A stretch of 8,123 nt of DNA, from NCBI GenBank assembly GCA_030638185.1, contig DAOWFD010000363.1, positions 1-8,123 of the forward strand. Reading direction: 5' to 3'. Position numbers and translations under genes: made by a program. Below, piece by piece: positions 1 through 7,292 of this stretch. Within the stretch, counting starts at the first letter, position 1, and every line of letters starts with the position of its first letter. Source of the stretch: Candidatus Aegiribacteria sp. Its GTDB lineage: Bacteria; Fermentibacterota; Fermentibacteria; Fermentibacterales; JCC-6. Under the pieces are notes generated by a model. The model saw nothing but the letters and a program-made list of their open reading frames with translations, was not told the origin of the DNA and ran no database searches.

Positions 1-1
1 A

Positions 2-1735
2 TACATTGCGGGCAGACTCATACCCCTTGCGCGAATAATCGCCAGCGGAAAGATAGATTATTTTGGCGGTATATCCATTGTTCATCCTGAATTGATATTC
101 CTCGATGAACCGGACTCGGATACCAGGTTTGTGCTTCCCGTATATCCCCTTACTGCGGGTATTACGCAGGGTGTAATGAGGAAACTCATTAAGACTGTTC
201 TGGATGAGTACGTTTCGGAAATGCCCGAAGTGCTTCCTACTGATGTTCTTAATTCCATGGGATTTCAGAGCCGCGGAGAAGTCATTCACAAGGTACACTT
301 TCCGGATGACCCTTTCGAGGGCTCCCGAGCACGAAGAATACTTGCTCTTGAAGAACTCTTCGTTCATCAATCTTTTCTCAACCATGTAAGAACTGAGGCA
401 AAGAAAAGAACAGGGATAAAGATGATACCGCCTGATGGCTCTCTCGTGGAATTCGTGTGCGGTCTGCCTTACAGTCTCACGGGGGCGCAGCATTCGGCAC
501 TGGAAGCAATTGCTTCAGATCTCAGGCGTAATGTTCCCATGAGAAGACTGCTTCAGGGGGATGTGGGCTCAGGCAAGACGGTCGTTGCTGCGGCCGCATG
601 CAGCCTCTGTTGCAGGTCCGGTTACCAGGCGGTGATTGTAGCTCCTACGGAAGTCCTGGCTTCTCAGCATTACAGGACGATCAGCGGTATGCTTGAACCG
701 ACCGGTATAAGATGCGGTCTGCTGACTGGTGGCACCAAAGCCTCAGACAGAAGGAATCTGCTGGAATCCCTTCTGGACGGTTCCCTGGATGTTATTATTG
801 GAACTCATGCGGTTTTTGAGGAGAGGGTTGTCATACCTGGAATGGGACTGTGCATAATAGACGAGCAGCATAAATTCGGAGTTGAGCAGAGGGAAAAACT
901 GCTTTCACAACGTGACCCCAGCCCGCATTTCATGCTTATGTCGGCTACACCCATACCGAGAACCCTTGCCATGACCATCTACGGTGACCTTGATATTACA
1001 GTACTGGATGAAATGCCTCCCGGCAGGGGTAGTACAACTACCAGAGTTATGACCAGGGATACAAGGAATAAGGTGTATGAGTTTCTGCTGGACAGAATGG
1101 GCAGCGGGGAAAGGGCTTACATAATCTATCCCCTCAGGGAAGCCTCAGAGGAACTGGATCTGAAAGATGCTGCTACTTCCTTTGAGATACTTAGACGTGG
1201 TCCTCTCGGGAAATTCGGTGTCGGGCTGCTTACAGGAGCCATGAAGTCGGATGAAAAACTCGAGGTAACAGGAAAATTCGTTTCGGGTGAGATATCCGTT
1301 CTTGTCAGTACTACTGTTGTCGAAGTAGGGCTCGATGTTCCTGAGGCAACCGTTATGGTGGTGACCCATGCCGAGCGGTTCGGTCTGAGCCAGCTTCATC
1401 AGCTCAGGGGAAGGATAGGCAGGGGAGGCGGTGACTCCTGGTGTTTCCTGATGAAGGATGAAGACTGCGGTGCTGAGGGAGCCAGGAGGCTAGCCATTCT
1501 TGCTTCAACGAATGATGGATTCAGAATTGCTGAGCAGGATCTTCAGCTTAGAGGTCCCGGAGAGGTAGCGGGTACAAAACAGCACGGTGTCCCTGCGTTT
1601 CGGATAGCTTCATTGATAGATGATTCAGATCTCCTGGAGGAAGCTGCAGATATGGCAGCCAGGAGCAATTCGTGGGAATTGTTGAGAAATGAGTATCAAC
1701 TGCGTATTGGGGGGCTGGATAATCTTGAACTATAG
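2..1735 (+). CDS. recG: ATP-dependent DNA helicase RecG (5' end missing)
   Basis: RecG is a superfamily 2 helicase that remodels stalled replication forks and branch-migrates Holliday junctions. The reading frame is open from base 2, so the gene starts outside the window; 577 residues remain, and compared with E. coli RecG (693) about 100 or more N-terminal residues are missing. Counting from base 2, the visible part opens in the wedge (OB-fold) domain, with GK..YFGG...VHPE near residues 16-30. Then come Walker A GDVGSGKT (186-193), the DEQH box followed by KFGVEQR (287-290), SATPIPRTLAM (from 314), a motif V region with STTVVEVGLDVPEA, and motif VI QLRGRIGRGG (467-476). The C-terminus has the RecG-specific TRG region, IAEQDLQLRGPGE followed by GTKQHG (bases 1571-1588). 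All motor motifs look intact. A TTG at base 92 is an internal codon, not the start. The following gene is 162 bases away, with terminator and promoter candidates between. Confidence 0.97.
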   Translation, partial: YIAGRLIPLARIIASGKIDYFGGISIVHPELIFLDEPDSDTRFVLPVYPLTAGITQGVMRKLIKTVLDEYVSEMPEVLPTDVLNSMGFQSRGEVIHKVHFPDDPFEGSRARRILALEELFVHQSFLNHVRTEAKKRTGIKMIPPDGSLVEFVCGLPYSLTGAQHSALEAIASDLRRNVPMRRLLQGDVGSGKTVVAAAACSLCCRSGYQAVIVAPTEVLASQHYRTISGMLEPTGIRCGLLTGGTKASDRRNLLESLLDGSLDVIIGTHAVFEERVVIPGMGLCIIDEQHKFGVEQREKLLSQRDPSPHFMLMSATPIPRTLAMTIYGDLDITVLDEMPPGRGSTTTRVMTRDTRNKVYEFLLDRMGSGERAYIIYPLREASEELDLKDAATSFEILRRGPLGKFGVGLLTGAMKSDEKLEVTGKFVSGEISVLVSTTVVEVGLDVPEATVMVVTHAERFGLSQLHQLRGRIGRGGGDSWCFLMKDEDCGAEGARRLAILASTNDGFRIAEQDLQLRGPGEVAGTKQHGVPAFRIASLIDDSDLLEEAADMAARSNSWELLRNEYQLRIGGLDNLEL

Positions 1736-1780
1736 TATTATTAATGGGATGTTGTTAGAAGTGTTGTCTACTACTTATTT

Positions 1781-1811
1781 TTGAATGGATAGAGATTCAA
1801 GTTTCTTTTTT
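1781..1811 (+). terminator. Weak intrinsic terminator candidate after recG
   Basis: TTGAAT (1781-1786) and ATTCAA (1795-1800) form a perfect 6-bp inverted repeat around an 8-base loop, followed directly by a T-rich tract, TTTCTTTTTT at 1802-1811. The order hairpin then T-run is right for Rho-independent termination of recG. The stem has only one G-C pair (plus a possible T-G extension), so it would be weak. The placement between recG and a separate promoter candidate supports it. Confidence 0.35.
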
Positions 1812-1818
1812 GTGGCAC

Positions 1819-1849
1819 TTGACACAGGGATAACAGTAAATAGCATTAT
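1819..1849 (+). promoter_or_regulatory. Sigma-70-type promoter candidate for the TPR/PEGA/TonB gene
   Basis: A perfect -35 hexamer TTGACA lies at 1819-1824. Possible -10 hexamers are TAGCAT at 1841-1846 (16-base spacer, 4 of 6 consensus) or CATTAT at 1844-1849 (19-base spacer, 4 of 6). Transcription would begin near 1853-1857, giving a leader of about 40 bases before the start codon at 1898. It sits just after the terminator candidate, which suggests the downstream gene is transcribed separately from recG. The -10 match is modest. Confidence 0.45.
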
Positions 1850-1897
1850 GAAGCTGATAAATGGCTCGCACTAGCAACCAAAGGGAGCAGGTTGGAG

Positions 1898-3982
1898 ATG
1901 GGCTCAGAAGCTGAAAAAGTAAAAAAACTATTGCAGGCTGCTAGAATACAGATTCAGCAGGGTGAGCGGAAGAAAGCTTTGGAAACCTACCGTGAAGCCC
2001 TGAAACTTGATCCGGAAAATCATCAGATAATGGATCGGATAAACATTGTGGAGCGAGAAATCGCCGCAATGGAGAAATTCAACAAGAGCAGGTTCAGCAG
2101 GGCACACACAGCCGGACGGAATATTTCATCATCCGGTTTCGTGGATGACTGTATTAAAAGATCTGACGAAGCCTTCAAGGCCGATGATGCGGTAAGGGCA
2201 CTACAGGAACTTGAAAGGGCGAAACGTCATGATCCTGATAACGCTCTTGTGAAGAAGAAGATAGCTTTTGTCATGTGTTCAATAAAGGTAGACGGCCTCG
2301 CAGATATGGTTCGAAGCAGGCTTAAAGCCGATGACCCCAAGTTAGCGATCGAGAGTATCAGGAGGATATTCGACCTATGGCAGGACGCTCCTGTTCTTGA
2401 TGAACTTCTGCAGATAGTAGAGGACTACAAGGGCGTAATCGCTGATGTAATCGAAACGGCAGCTCCCGCCGTAAAAAAGGTTGAGAAGAAGAAGATAGTC
2501 GCTGCGGTTCCGACGGCTAAGACTCCAGCGGAGACACCGTCCAGAAAGAAAAAGCCCGAAAAGAAACGGGAAGAGAAGAAGAAGGAAAAGAAACCCGTTG
2601 CTGTTGCTGGAGGAAAAGCCGGTGGTGACGGACGGAAGAAGATATTCGCGATTATAGGTGTTGTCGTAGTTCTTACAGTCATAGTATTCGTGATTATGAA
2701 GGTTATCGGCGGTAAGGAACCCGAACCTGAATTGATTGAAATTACCCCGGCACTGCCGTTCACCGAAACGATCGTAGTTCAGGGTGCTGTCGACATCAGC
2801 ATGACTCTTGACGGAGTCCTTGTTGATGAAGGGCTCCAGGGAGTCTTCATAATCAGTGATACAATATTCACCGAGAGAACTGTCATGGTTTCCTCACCAG
2901 GTTTTGAAACACTGATATGGAACACCGTCTTTGAGGAAGGTCAGATAAGAACCGATACGCTGGTTCTTGACAGCATTGGCACTTCAACGATACAGGTTAC
3001 ATTCGCCTATGAAATGCCTGAAGGTGAGGATGATCCAGGACCTGAAGCCGTTAGCTTCATGGTGGACGGTGAGATTATCGAGGGCCACACCGACTCTATT
3101 TCCACCGGAGAGCATGTTTTCCAGGCGATCCTTACCGGTTACCGGACCATGCCAGAATCTGTTCTTGTGGTTAATCCTGTTGATCTGAACCAGACATTGA
3201 ACATTCTTGCCTCGGAACAGTCGCAGATTACACTGCAGCTTGCTTCGGATACTCCTGGCAACGCTATTTTCTTTATAGATGGAGAACGCGTTACCACAGG
3301 AAGAAGGATGACACAGGTACTGCCCTTTGGAAGGTATTTCCTCCAGGTTCAGATGGAGGATAGACAGGACTTCGGAATAACCATTAATCTCGGAGAAGAC
3401 GGGTACAGCCGTACGGTATCACTTGAGGAGATCGTTGAAACAGGTCAGCTCATGGTGGGACCAGAACCCTGGTCCAATGTATATGTCGACGGCCAGCATG
3501 TTGGCACTACACCCTTCGGAGGAGTGGAACTGGAACCGGGAACATATACAGTGAGGCTTTCCAATCCTGATTTCCAGGACGATACGCATACTGTTGAGAT
3601 CACAGCTGGTGAAACCACAGCTATTCAATTCAATGCTGTAGCTATCGAGACTCCAGTGGAAGTCGTTCCCGATACGGCAGCGGTTGAGGAACCTGTTGAG
3701 GATCTGCCTATCTCAAGTCCCTTCCCTATACAGCAGACCGCTCCTTCGGTACCTTCGCAGGCCAGGGCCAGGGGAGATCTTCATGGCTACGTCACCCTTA
3801 CTGTCTTAGTGGGTACAGACGGTTCTGTACAGAGTGTAACCATAGTAAGCGACCCTCTTGGCCTGGGATGCGGTCAGGCAGCTGTGGATGCCGTTAGAAA
3901 CTGGGTATTCAGCCCAGCAATGCAGGGTGACCAGCCGGTTGAGGTTTCGACAAATGTCTCGGTCCGATTCGATATCGAATAG
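1898..3982 (+). CDS. Membrane protein with TPR-like repeats, PEGA-like repeats and a TonB C-terminal domain
   Basis: This is a 694-residue single-pass membrane protein of unknown specific role. From the N-terminus: three helical-hairpin TPR-like units (about 6-60, 81-125 and 131-177; the first has GERKKALETYREALKLDP); a Lys/Glu/Pro-rich linker (about 192-248); one hydrophobic helix (about 249-270); four beta-rich repeats (about 290-358, 362-438, 444-508 and 516-582), the last a good PEGA domain with VYVDGQHVGTTPF and LEPGTYTVRLSNPDF; a Pro/Glu-rich spacer; and a TonB C-terminal domain (about 628-694) with GYVTLTVLVGTDGSV, AVDAVRNWVFSPA and a closing VSVRFDIE. The basic linker before the helix predicts N-inside, with PEGA and TonB parts in the periplasm. 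TonB domains pass force from ExbB/ExbD to outer-membrane receptors, but no exbBD is present here, and such domains also occur in other envelope proteins. Start: ATG 1898 lies 10 bases after AGGGAG (1882-1887); an in-frame TTG at 1892 would add two residues. Confidence 0.85.
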   Translation: MGSEAEKVKKLLQAARIQIQQGERKKALETYREALKLDPENHQIMDRINIVEREIAAMEKFNKSRFSRAHTAGRNISSSGFVDDCIKRSDEAFKADDAVRALQELERAKRHDPDNALVKKKIAFVMCSIKVDGLADMVRSRLKADDPKLAIESIRRIFDLWQDAPVLDELLQIVEDYKGVIADVIETAAPAVKKVEKKKIVAAVPTAKTPAETPSRKKKPEKKREEKKKEKKPVAVAGGKAGGDGRKKIFAIIGVVVVLTVIVFVIMKVIGGKEPEPELIEITPALPFTETIVVQGAVDISMTLDGVLVDEGLQGVFIISDTIFTERTVMVSSPGFETLIWNTVFEEGQIRTDTLVLDSIGTSTIQVTFAYEMPEGEDDPGPEAVSFMVDGEIIEGHTDSISTGEHVFQAILTGYRTMPESVLVVNPVDLNQTLNILASEQSQITLQLASDTPGNAIFFIDGERVTTGRRMTQVLPFGRYFLQVQMEDRQDFGITINLGEDGYSRTVSLEEIVETGQLMVGPEPWSNVYVDGQHVGTTPFGGVELEPGTYTVRLSNPDFQDDTHTVEITAGETTAIQFNAVAIETPVEVVPDTAAVEEPVEDLPISSPFPIQQTAPSVPSQARARGDLHGYVTLTVLVGTDGSVQSVTIVSDPLGLGCGQAAVDAVRNWVFSPAMQGDQPVEVSTNVSVRFDIE

Positions 3983-3993
3983 TACCTCAGGCC

Positions 3994-4152
3994 ATGTTTC
4001 CGCTTCGCGAGGGTGACAAAAACTGGACCCCGTCAGTTGGCATCTACGAAACAAAAAACCAATGGCTTGTATTAGTTGAGATGTCTGGGGTGTTATCTGA
4101 TGATATCGATTTTACTGTATACCCTTAAAGCGTATTGATAGAAGGAGATTAA
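3994..4152 (+). pseudogene. Truncated Hsp20/alpha-crystallin small heat-shock protein remnant
   Basis: ATG 3994 opens a 44-codon frame ending at TAA 4126-4128. The peptide reads as the start of an Hsp20 alpha-crystallin domain: W.PSVGIYET, then WLVLVEMSGV, then DDIDFTVYP, matching the usual W.P.vDiyEt...v...lpGv..edI.v pattern. After the stop the same frame continues with SVLIEGD, which fits the family's next strand (L.I.G), until a second TAA (4150-4152) touching the lon ATG. The remaining half or more of the domain is absent, and there is no room for it before lon. No clear Shine-Dalgarno precedes ATG 3994. The likely reading is a small chaperone gene killed by a nonsense change and a deletion; a short expressed peptide is the alternative. 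It starts 11 bases after the TonB-like gene. A weak promoter-like pair (TTGAGA 4076-4081, GATGAT 4099-4104, 17-base spacer) lies inside it and might serve lon. Confidence 0.6.
4141..4147 (+). promoter_or_regulatory. lon ribosome-binding site built on hsp20 remnant codons
   Basis: GAAGGAG at 4141-4147 is a strong Shine-Dalgarno sequence five bases before the lon ATG (4153), and it fixes that start. In the hsp20 frame the same bases are part of the Glu-Gly-Asp codons of the L.I.G strand, so the lon ribosome-binding site lies inside former coding sequence. Confidence 0.8.
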
Positions 4153-6492
4153 ATGACCCGGGTGAGTGATCTGGAACTGCCTGAAATTCTGCCAATCCTG
4201 CCAAATCCCGACGAGGTTGTGTATCCTTATTCCATTGTACCAATGACCGTTACAAAGCTTGAAACAGCTGAACTTGTGGACGACGCTGTACGCAGGGATA
4301 AACTGATAGGTGTTGTCAGCCTGAAAAACAGGATGGATTCCCCCAGCCGTCCAGACAACTTGTTCAGAACGGGAACTATCACAGGCATCGATCGTCTGTA
4401 CAGGTTTCCAGGCAATATCATAAGGCTTCATTTAAGGGGGCTTGTACGGTTCCGTATTCTGGAATTCATCGATACGGATAAACCCTATATCATGGCAAGG
4501 GTTGAGAAGTTGGAGTCCGTGCTTCCTAAGGACGATGTGGAGCTGGATGCGTGGCAGAATACCGTAGGGATTCAGCTGAAGCAGATATTTGAACTTACAC
4601 GGAGTATTCCCGATGATTCACTGTTCATGGAGATTTCCGATGATGCGGAGAAACTGAGTTTCCTGGCCGCAAGCAGGATAGAGGCAAGTATTAAGGAAAA
4701 GCAGAAGATCCTTGAAGTTGATAATGTACTTGAGCGTCTCTGGCTATTATCTGGTATCCTTGAAAAGGAGATCAGGATACTGAAACTTCGTAACAAGATT
4801 CAGGGTCAGGTCAGAATGGAGATAGAGAAAGACCAGAAGGAATATATCCTTAAAGAGCAGATGAAAGCCATTCAGAAGGAGCTGGGTGGTGAAAGCGAGA
4901 ATCCCGAAGCCGAGGAACTCAGGCAGCGGATAGAAGAGAAGAACCTTCCGGAACAGGTTGAAAAATCAGCGATGGAGGAGCTGGATCGACTTACGAGAAT
5001 GCATCCCGGGATTCCTGAAGTTGCTGTGATAAGGAACTATATTGAATGGATACTTTGTCTGCCATGGATGGAAAGCACAAAGGACAGGCTGGATATTAAC
5101 AGGGCAGAGGTTGTTCTTGAGAAAGATCATTACGATCTGAAGGATGTAAAGGAAAGGGTTCTGGAGTTCCTCGCTGTCCGAAAGCTTAATCCCAGTGGGA
5201 AGGCTCCTATACTCTGCTTTGTAGGACCTCCCGGTGTGGGTAAAACCTCCATGGGGAGAAGCATAGCTAGAGCTATAGGTCGTGAATTCGTGCGGCTTTC
5301 TCTTGGTGGCGTTCACGATGAAGCGGAAATTCGTGGCCATAGAAGAACGTATATAGGAGCGATGCCTGGTAAGATAATCCAGGGTCTGAAGGAAGCCGGG
5401 AGCAACAATCCTGTTTTCATGCTGGATGAGGTGGACAAGTTAGGCAGTGATTTCCGGGGTGATCCGACATCCGCACTCCTTGAAGTACTCGACCCGGAGC
5501 AGAATTTCTCATTCAGGGATAATTACATGAACGTTCCATTTGATCTCAGCGGTGTTCAGTTCATAACTACTGCAAACCGGATAGACACTATCCCTTCACC
5601 CCTGATGGACAGGATGGAGATAATCCGTATACCCGGATATACATCAGCCGAGAAGTTGGAAATAGCAAGAAGATACCTTGTGAAAAGACAGATGGATAAC
5701 GCCGGACTCACAGGCAGGATACTCCGCTTCAGAAGGAAGGGTCTAAGCAGAATAATCTCTGACCACACTCGCGAGGCAGGAGTCAGGGAGCTTGAACGCA
5801 CCATCGGTAAAATCTGCAGGAAAGTAGCAATGAAAGTCGCCAGGGGAAGTGACGACCTTGTGATTATCACACCATCCAGGCTTCCTGAATACCTCGGACC
5901 AAGGAAGTTCACCCATGAGAGGGTTTCAGACAAACCCAGGATCGGCGTTTCCATAGGTCTGGCATGGACACCTGCAGGGGGAGAGATACTCCTGATAGAG
6001 AGTACTATAATGAGCGGCAAGGGAGAACTCATCCTCACCGGGCAGCTTGGACAGGTTATGCAGGAATCAGCGAAGGCAGCCCTCTCCTGGATCAGGACAC
6101 ACGCGGATGAATACGGTTTAGAAACGGATTTCAAGGAGGTTGATATCCATCTGCATGTACCTGCGGGGGCAACCCCTAAAGATGGTCCTTCGGCGGGAGT
6201 GGCCATACTCATATCCCTCCTTTCCGCACTGACCGGGAAACCGGTTGTACCTGATATTGCTATTACCGGAGAAATAAGTCTCCAGGGACGGGTGATGCCT
6301 GTGGGGGGCATCAAGGAAAAAATTCTGGGAGCTCTGGCTGCAGGGATTACAAAGGTTTTCATTCCGCAAGAGAACAGCAGGAGTATTGAGGATATCCCTG
6401 AGGAAACCAGGGAATTGATGCAGTTTGAACTCATTGAAAGAGCTCAGGATGTTGTGCATAGCTTCATTCCCGGTTTGAAAGAGGTTGACTGA
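4153..6492 (+). CDS. lon: ATP-dependent endopeptidase Lon
   Basis: Lon is a cytoplasmic homo-hexameric AAA+ serine protease that unfolds and degrades misfolded and short-lived regulatory proteins. At 779 residues it is close to E. coli Lon (784). The substrate-binding N domain begins with LPEILPILPNPDEVVYP (about 9-25) and runs to about 210, followed by a charged coiled-coil stretch (about 205-280). The AAA+ module shows Walker A GPPGVGKTS (358-366), GVHDEAEIRGHRRTYIGAMPG (386-406), Walker B VFMLDEVDK (421-429), a sensor-1 TTAN (472-475) and a sensor-2 REAGVRELERTI (540-551). The protease domain has the catalytic dyad Ser680 in PKDGPSAGVA and Lys721 in GGIKEKILGA. All key residues are present, so the enzyme should be active. 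The start is set by GAAGGAG five bases upstream. It directly follows an hsp20 remnant, and its TGA overlaps the ATG of the lipoprotein gene by one base, so the two are probably co-transcribed. Confidence 0.98.
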   Translation: MTRVSDLELPEILPILPNPDEVVYPYSIVPMTVTKLETAELVDDAVRRDKLIGVVSLKNRMDSPSRPDNLFRTGTITGIDRLYRFPGNIIRLHLRGLVRFRILEFIDTDKPYIMARVEKLESVLPKDDVELDAWQNTVGIQLKQIFELTRSIPDDSLFMEISDDAEKLSFLAASRIEASIKEKQKILEVDNVLERLWLLSGILEKEIRILKLRNKIQGQVRMEIEKDQKEYILKEQMKAIQKELGGESENPEAEELRQRIEEKNLPEQVEKSAMEELDRLTRMHPGIPEVAVIRNYIEWILCLPWMESTKDRLDINRAEVVLEKDHYDLKDVKERVLEFLAVRKLNPSGKAPILCFVGPPGVGKTSMGRSIARAIGREFVRLSLGGVHDEAEIRGHRRTYIGAMPGKIIQGLKEAGSNNPVFMLDEVDKLGSDFRGDPTSALLEVLDPEQNFSFRDNYMNVPFDLSGVQFITTANRIDTIPSPLMDRMEIIRIPGYTSAEKLEIARRYLVKRQMDNAGLTGRILRFRRKGLSRIISDHTREAGVRELERTIGKICRKVAMKVARGSDDLVIITPSRLPEYLGPRKFTHERVSDKPRIGVSIGLAWTPAGGEILLIESTIMSGKGELILTGQLGQVMQESAKAALSWIRTHADEYGLETDFKEVDIHLHVPAGATPKDGPSAGVAILISLLSALTGKPVVPDIAITGEISLQGRVMPVGGIKEKILGALAAGITKVFIPQENSRSIEDIPEETRELMQFELIERAQDVVHSFIPGLKEVD

Positions 6493-7211
6493 TGATCAGA
6501 ATCAATGCGGTTTTTTTCCTGGCCCTGATCGTGGTACTTGCCGGATGCAAGAGCAGACAGGACAGAATGATTACCGCCGATGGACAGGTTCTGTCTGGAA
6601 AGCTGGAATCTATAGAGGGACGGCATATAGTCTTCAATAATGCTGAGACATCCGTTGAGTATGATGAAGGCAGAGTGTTTTTCAGAGAAGGAGGAGTCTC
6701 CTTCAGAGGATACATAACCTGCGATGGCGGAAAAATCACGATAAGAACGGATTCGGGAGAGAAAGAAATCCCTATCAGGGAGATTAAGTCGGTGATATGG
6801 AGCAATCCAGCAGATGAGATCACTGTAACTGTGGACGTCCCTGCTGTAGATGGATGGGTGAACACCGGCCTTTACGTATCCCGGAATGAAAGGATCATTA
6901 TTTTTGCAACGGGAACCGTTTCCATGGAAACAGGAACCTGTGGCCCCTCGGGAATAGATTACTTCTCCACAACTACAGCCCTGGTAGCAGGGGCAACGAA
7001 TGGACAGCTTGTCATGGCTGTCGGTGAGTCTGGTCCGGTAGCTGCGGGCAGCACATGGACGGGAGATTCCCCCGGCAATGGAGAGTTGCGGCTTGCCGTT
7101 AACATCCCCAATCGGGAATGCACTGCAGGGGTTGGTGGAACCTATGCGGTTACTGTAATAAAAACAGCAGGCATTCTGAACAATACAGTGCTTTATCCCG
7201 CAGTGAAATAA
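6492..7211 (+). CDS. Lipoprotein with LecA (PA-IL)-like domain
   Basis: This is a 239-residue predicted lipoprotein. The N-terminus is a type II signal peptide with lipobox LAGC, so Cys19 would be lipidated after cleavage. Residues about 26-65 and 67-103 look like two copies of a small beta motif (G..LSGKLESIEGRHIVF...; then FRGYITCDGGKITIR...IKSVIW), resembling the G.I..i.g..i.l beads found in many envelope proteins. Residues about 110-224 resemble the LecA/PA-IL galactose-lectin fold: W.NTG at 122-126, GQLVMAVGESG at 171-181, then GELRLAVN at 197-204 and GGTYAVTV at 215-222. From memory of P. aeruginosa LecA, the calcium/sugar ligands Asp100, Asn107 and Asn108 fall near Ile205, Gly213 and Val214, so the known sugar site appears not conserved. 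AAAGAGG (6478-6484) precedes the ATG by seven bases. The ATG overlaps the lon TGA by one base, which suggests translational coupling. The ligand is unknown. Confidence 0.85.
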   Translation: MIRINAVFFLALIVVLAGCKSRQDRMITADGQVLSGKLESIEGRHIVFNNAETSVEYDEGRVFFREGGVSFRGYITCDGGKITIRTDSGEKEIPIREIKSVIWSNPADEITVTVDVPAVDGWVNTGLYVSRNERIIIFATGTVSMETGTCGPSGIDYFSTTTALVAGATNGQLVMAVGESGPVAAGSTWTGDSPGNGELRLAVNIPNRECTAGVGGTYAVTVIKTAGILNNTVLYPAVK

Positions 7212-7230
7212 AGTCTGCAATCAGACCCAT

Positions 7231-7259
7231 TTGACTTGAGGAACTTGTGAACTTAGAAT
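7231..7259 (+). promoter_or_regulatory. Sigma-70-type promoter for the LysM gene
   Basis: TTGACT (7231-7236, 5 of 6 consensus) and TAGAAT (7254-7259, 5 of 6) are separated by exactly 17 bases. Transcription would start near 7266, giving a leader of about 50 bases before ATG 7318. This is the best promoter match in the window and indicates that the LysM gene has its own transcription unit downstream of lon and the lipoprotein gene. Confidence 0.6.
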
Positions 7260-7281
7260 ATTATGAAGTTATGAAGTTCGC
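7241..7281 (+). repeat. Short tandem and inverted repeats across the LysM promoter
   Basis: GAACTT occurs at 7241-7246 and 7249-7254, eight bases apart, inside the promoter spacer and touching the -10. TTATGAAG is repeated in tandem at 7261-7268 and 7269-7276, over the predicted transcription start. The second GAACTT is also the reverse complement of AAGTTC (7274-7279); with flanking pairs it forms GTGAACTT / AAGTTCGC around a 19-base loop. The arrangement could be an operator, but the units are short. Confidence 0.4.
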
Positions 7282-7292
7282 GCATTAATAGA

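Noticed and set aside
92..94. TTG 92 as the recG start.
   Set aside because: The same frame is open back to base 2 and encodes recognisable RecG wedge-domain sequence, so the true start is outside the window.
2541..2600. Purine-rich stretch that could be a structured DNA or repeat element.
   Set aside because: It is explained by Lys/Glu codons of the linker before the membrane helix and has no regular repeat unit.
2425..2763. Minus-strand 112-codon frame with a Phe/Ser-rich product.
   Set aside because: It is the reverse complement of the Lys/Glu-rich linker and membrane helix of the TonB-like gene; the Phe runs are just TTC/TTT opposite GAA/AAA.
5556..6434. A 292-codon frame on the minus strand opposite lon.
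   Set aside because: It lies wholly opposite the conserved AAA+ and protease domains of lon, has a Ser/Pro/Ile-rich composition typical of a shadow frame, and has no recognisable domain.
6511..6517. Run of seven T in the signal-peptide codons of the lipoprotein, as a phase-variation tract.
   Set aside because: Seven bases is short for slipped-strand switching, and it simply encodes Val-Phe-Phe in a hydrophobic signal peptide.
6444..7220. A 258-codon minus-strand frame covering the whole lipoprotein gene.
   Set aside because: The plus-strand gene has a lipobox, a ribosome-binding site, a coupled start and a recognisable domain. The minus-strand product is rich in Cys, Ser, His and Arg with no motif, as expected of a shadow.
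7213..7226. GTCTG-CAAT-CAGAC hairpin just after the lipoprotein stop, as a terminator.
   Set aside because: The stem has only five pairs and is followed by CCCATTTG rather than a T-run, so intrinsic termination is not supported.
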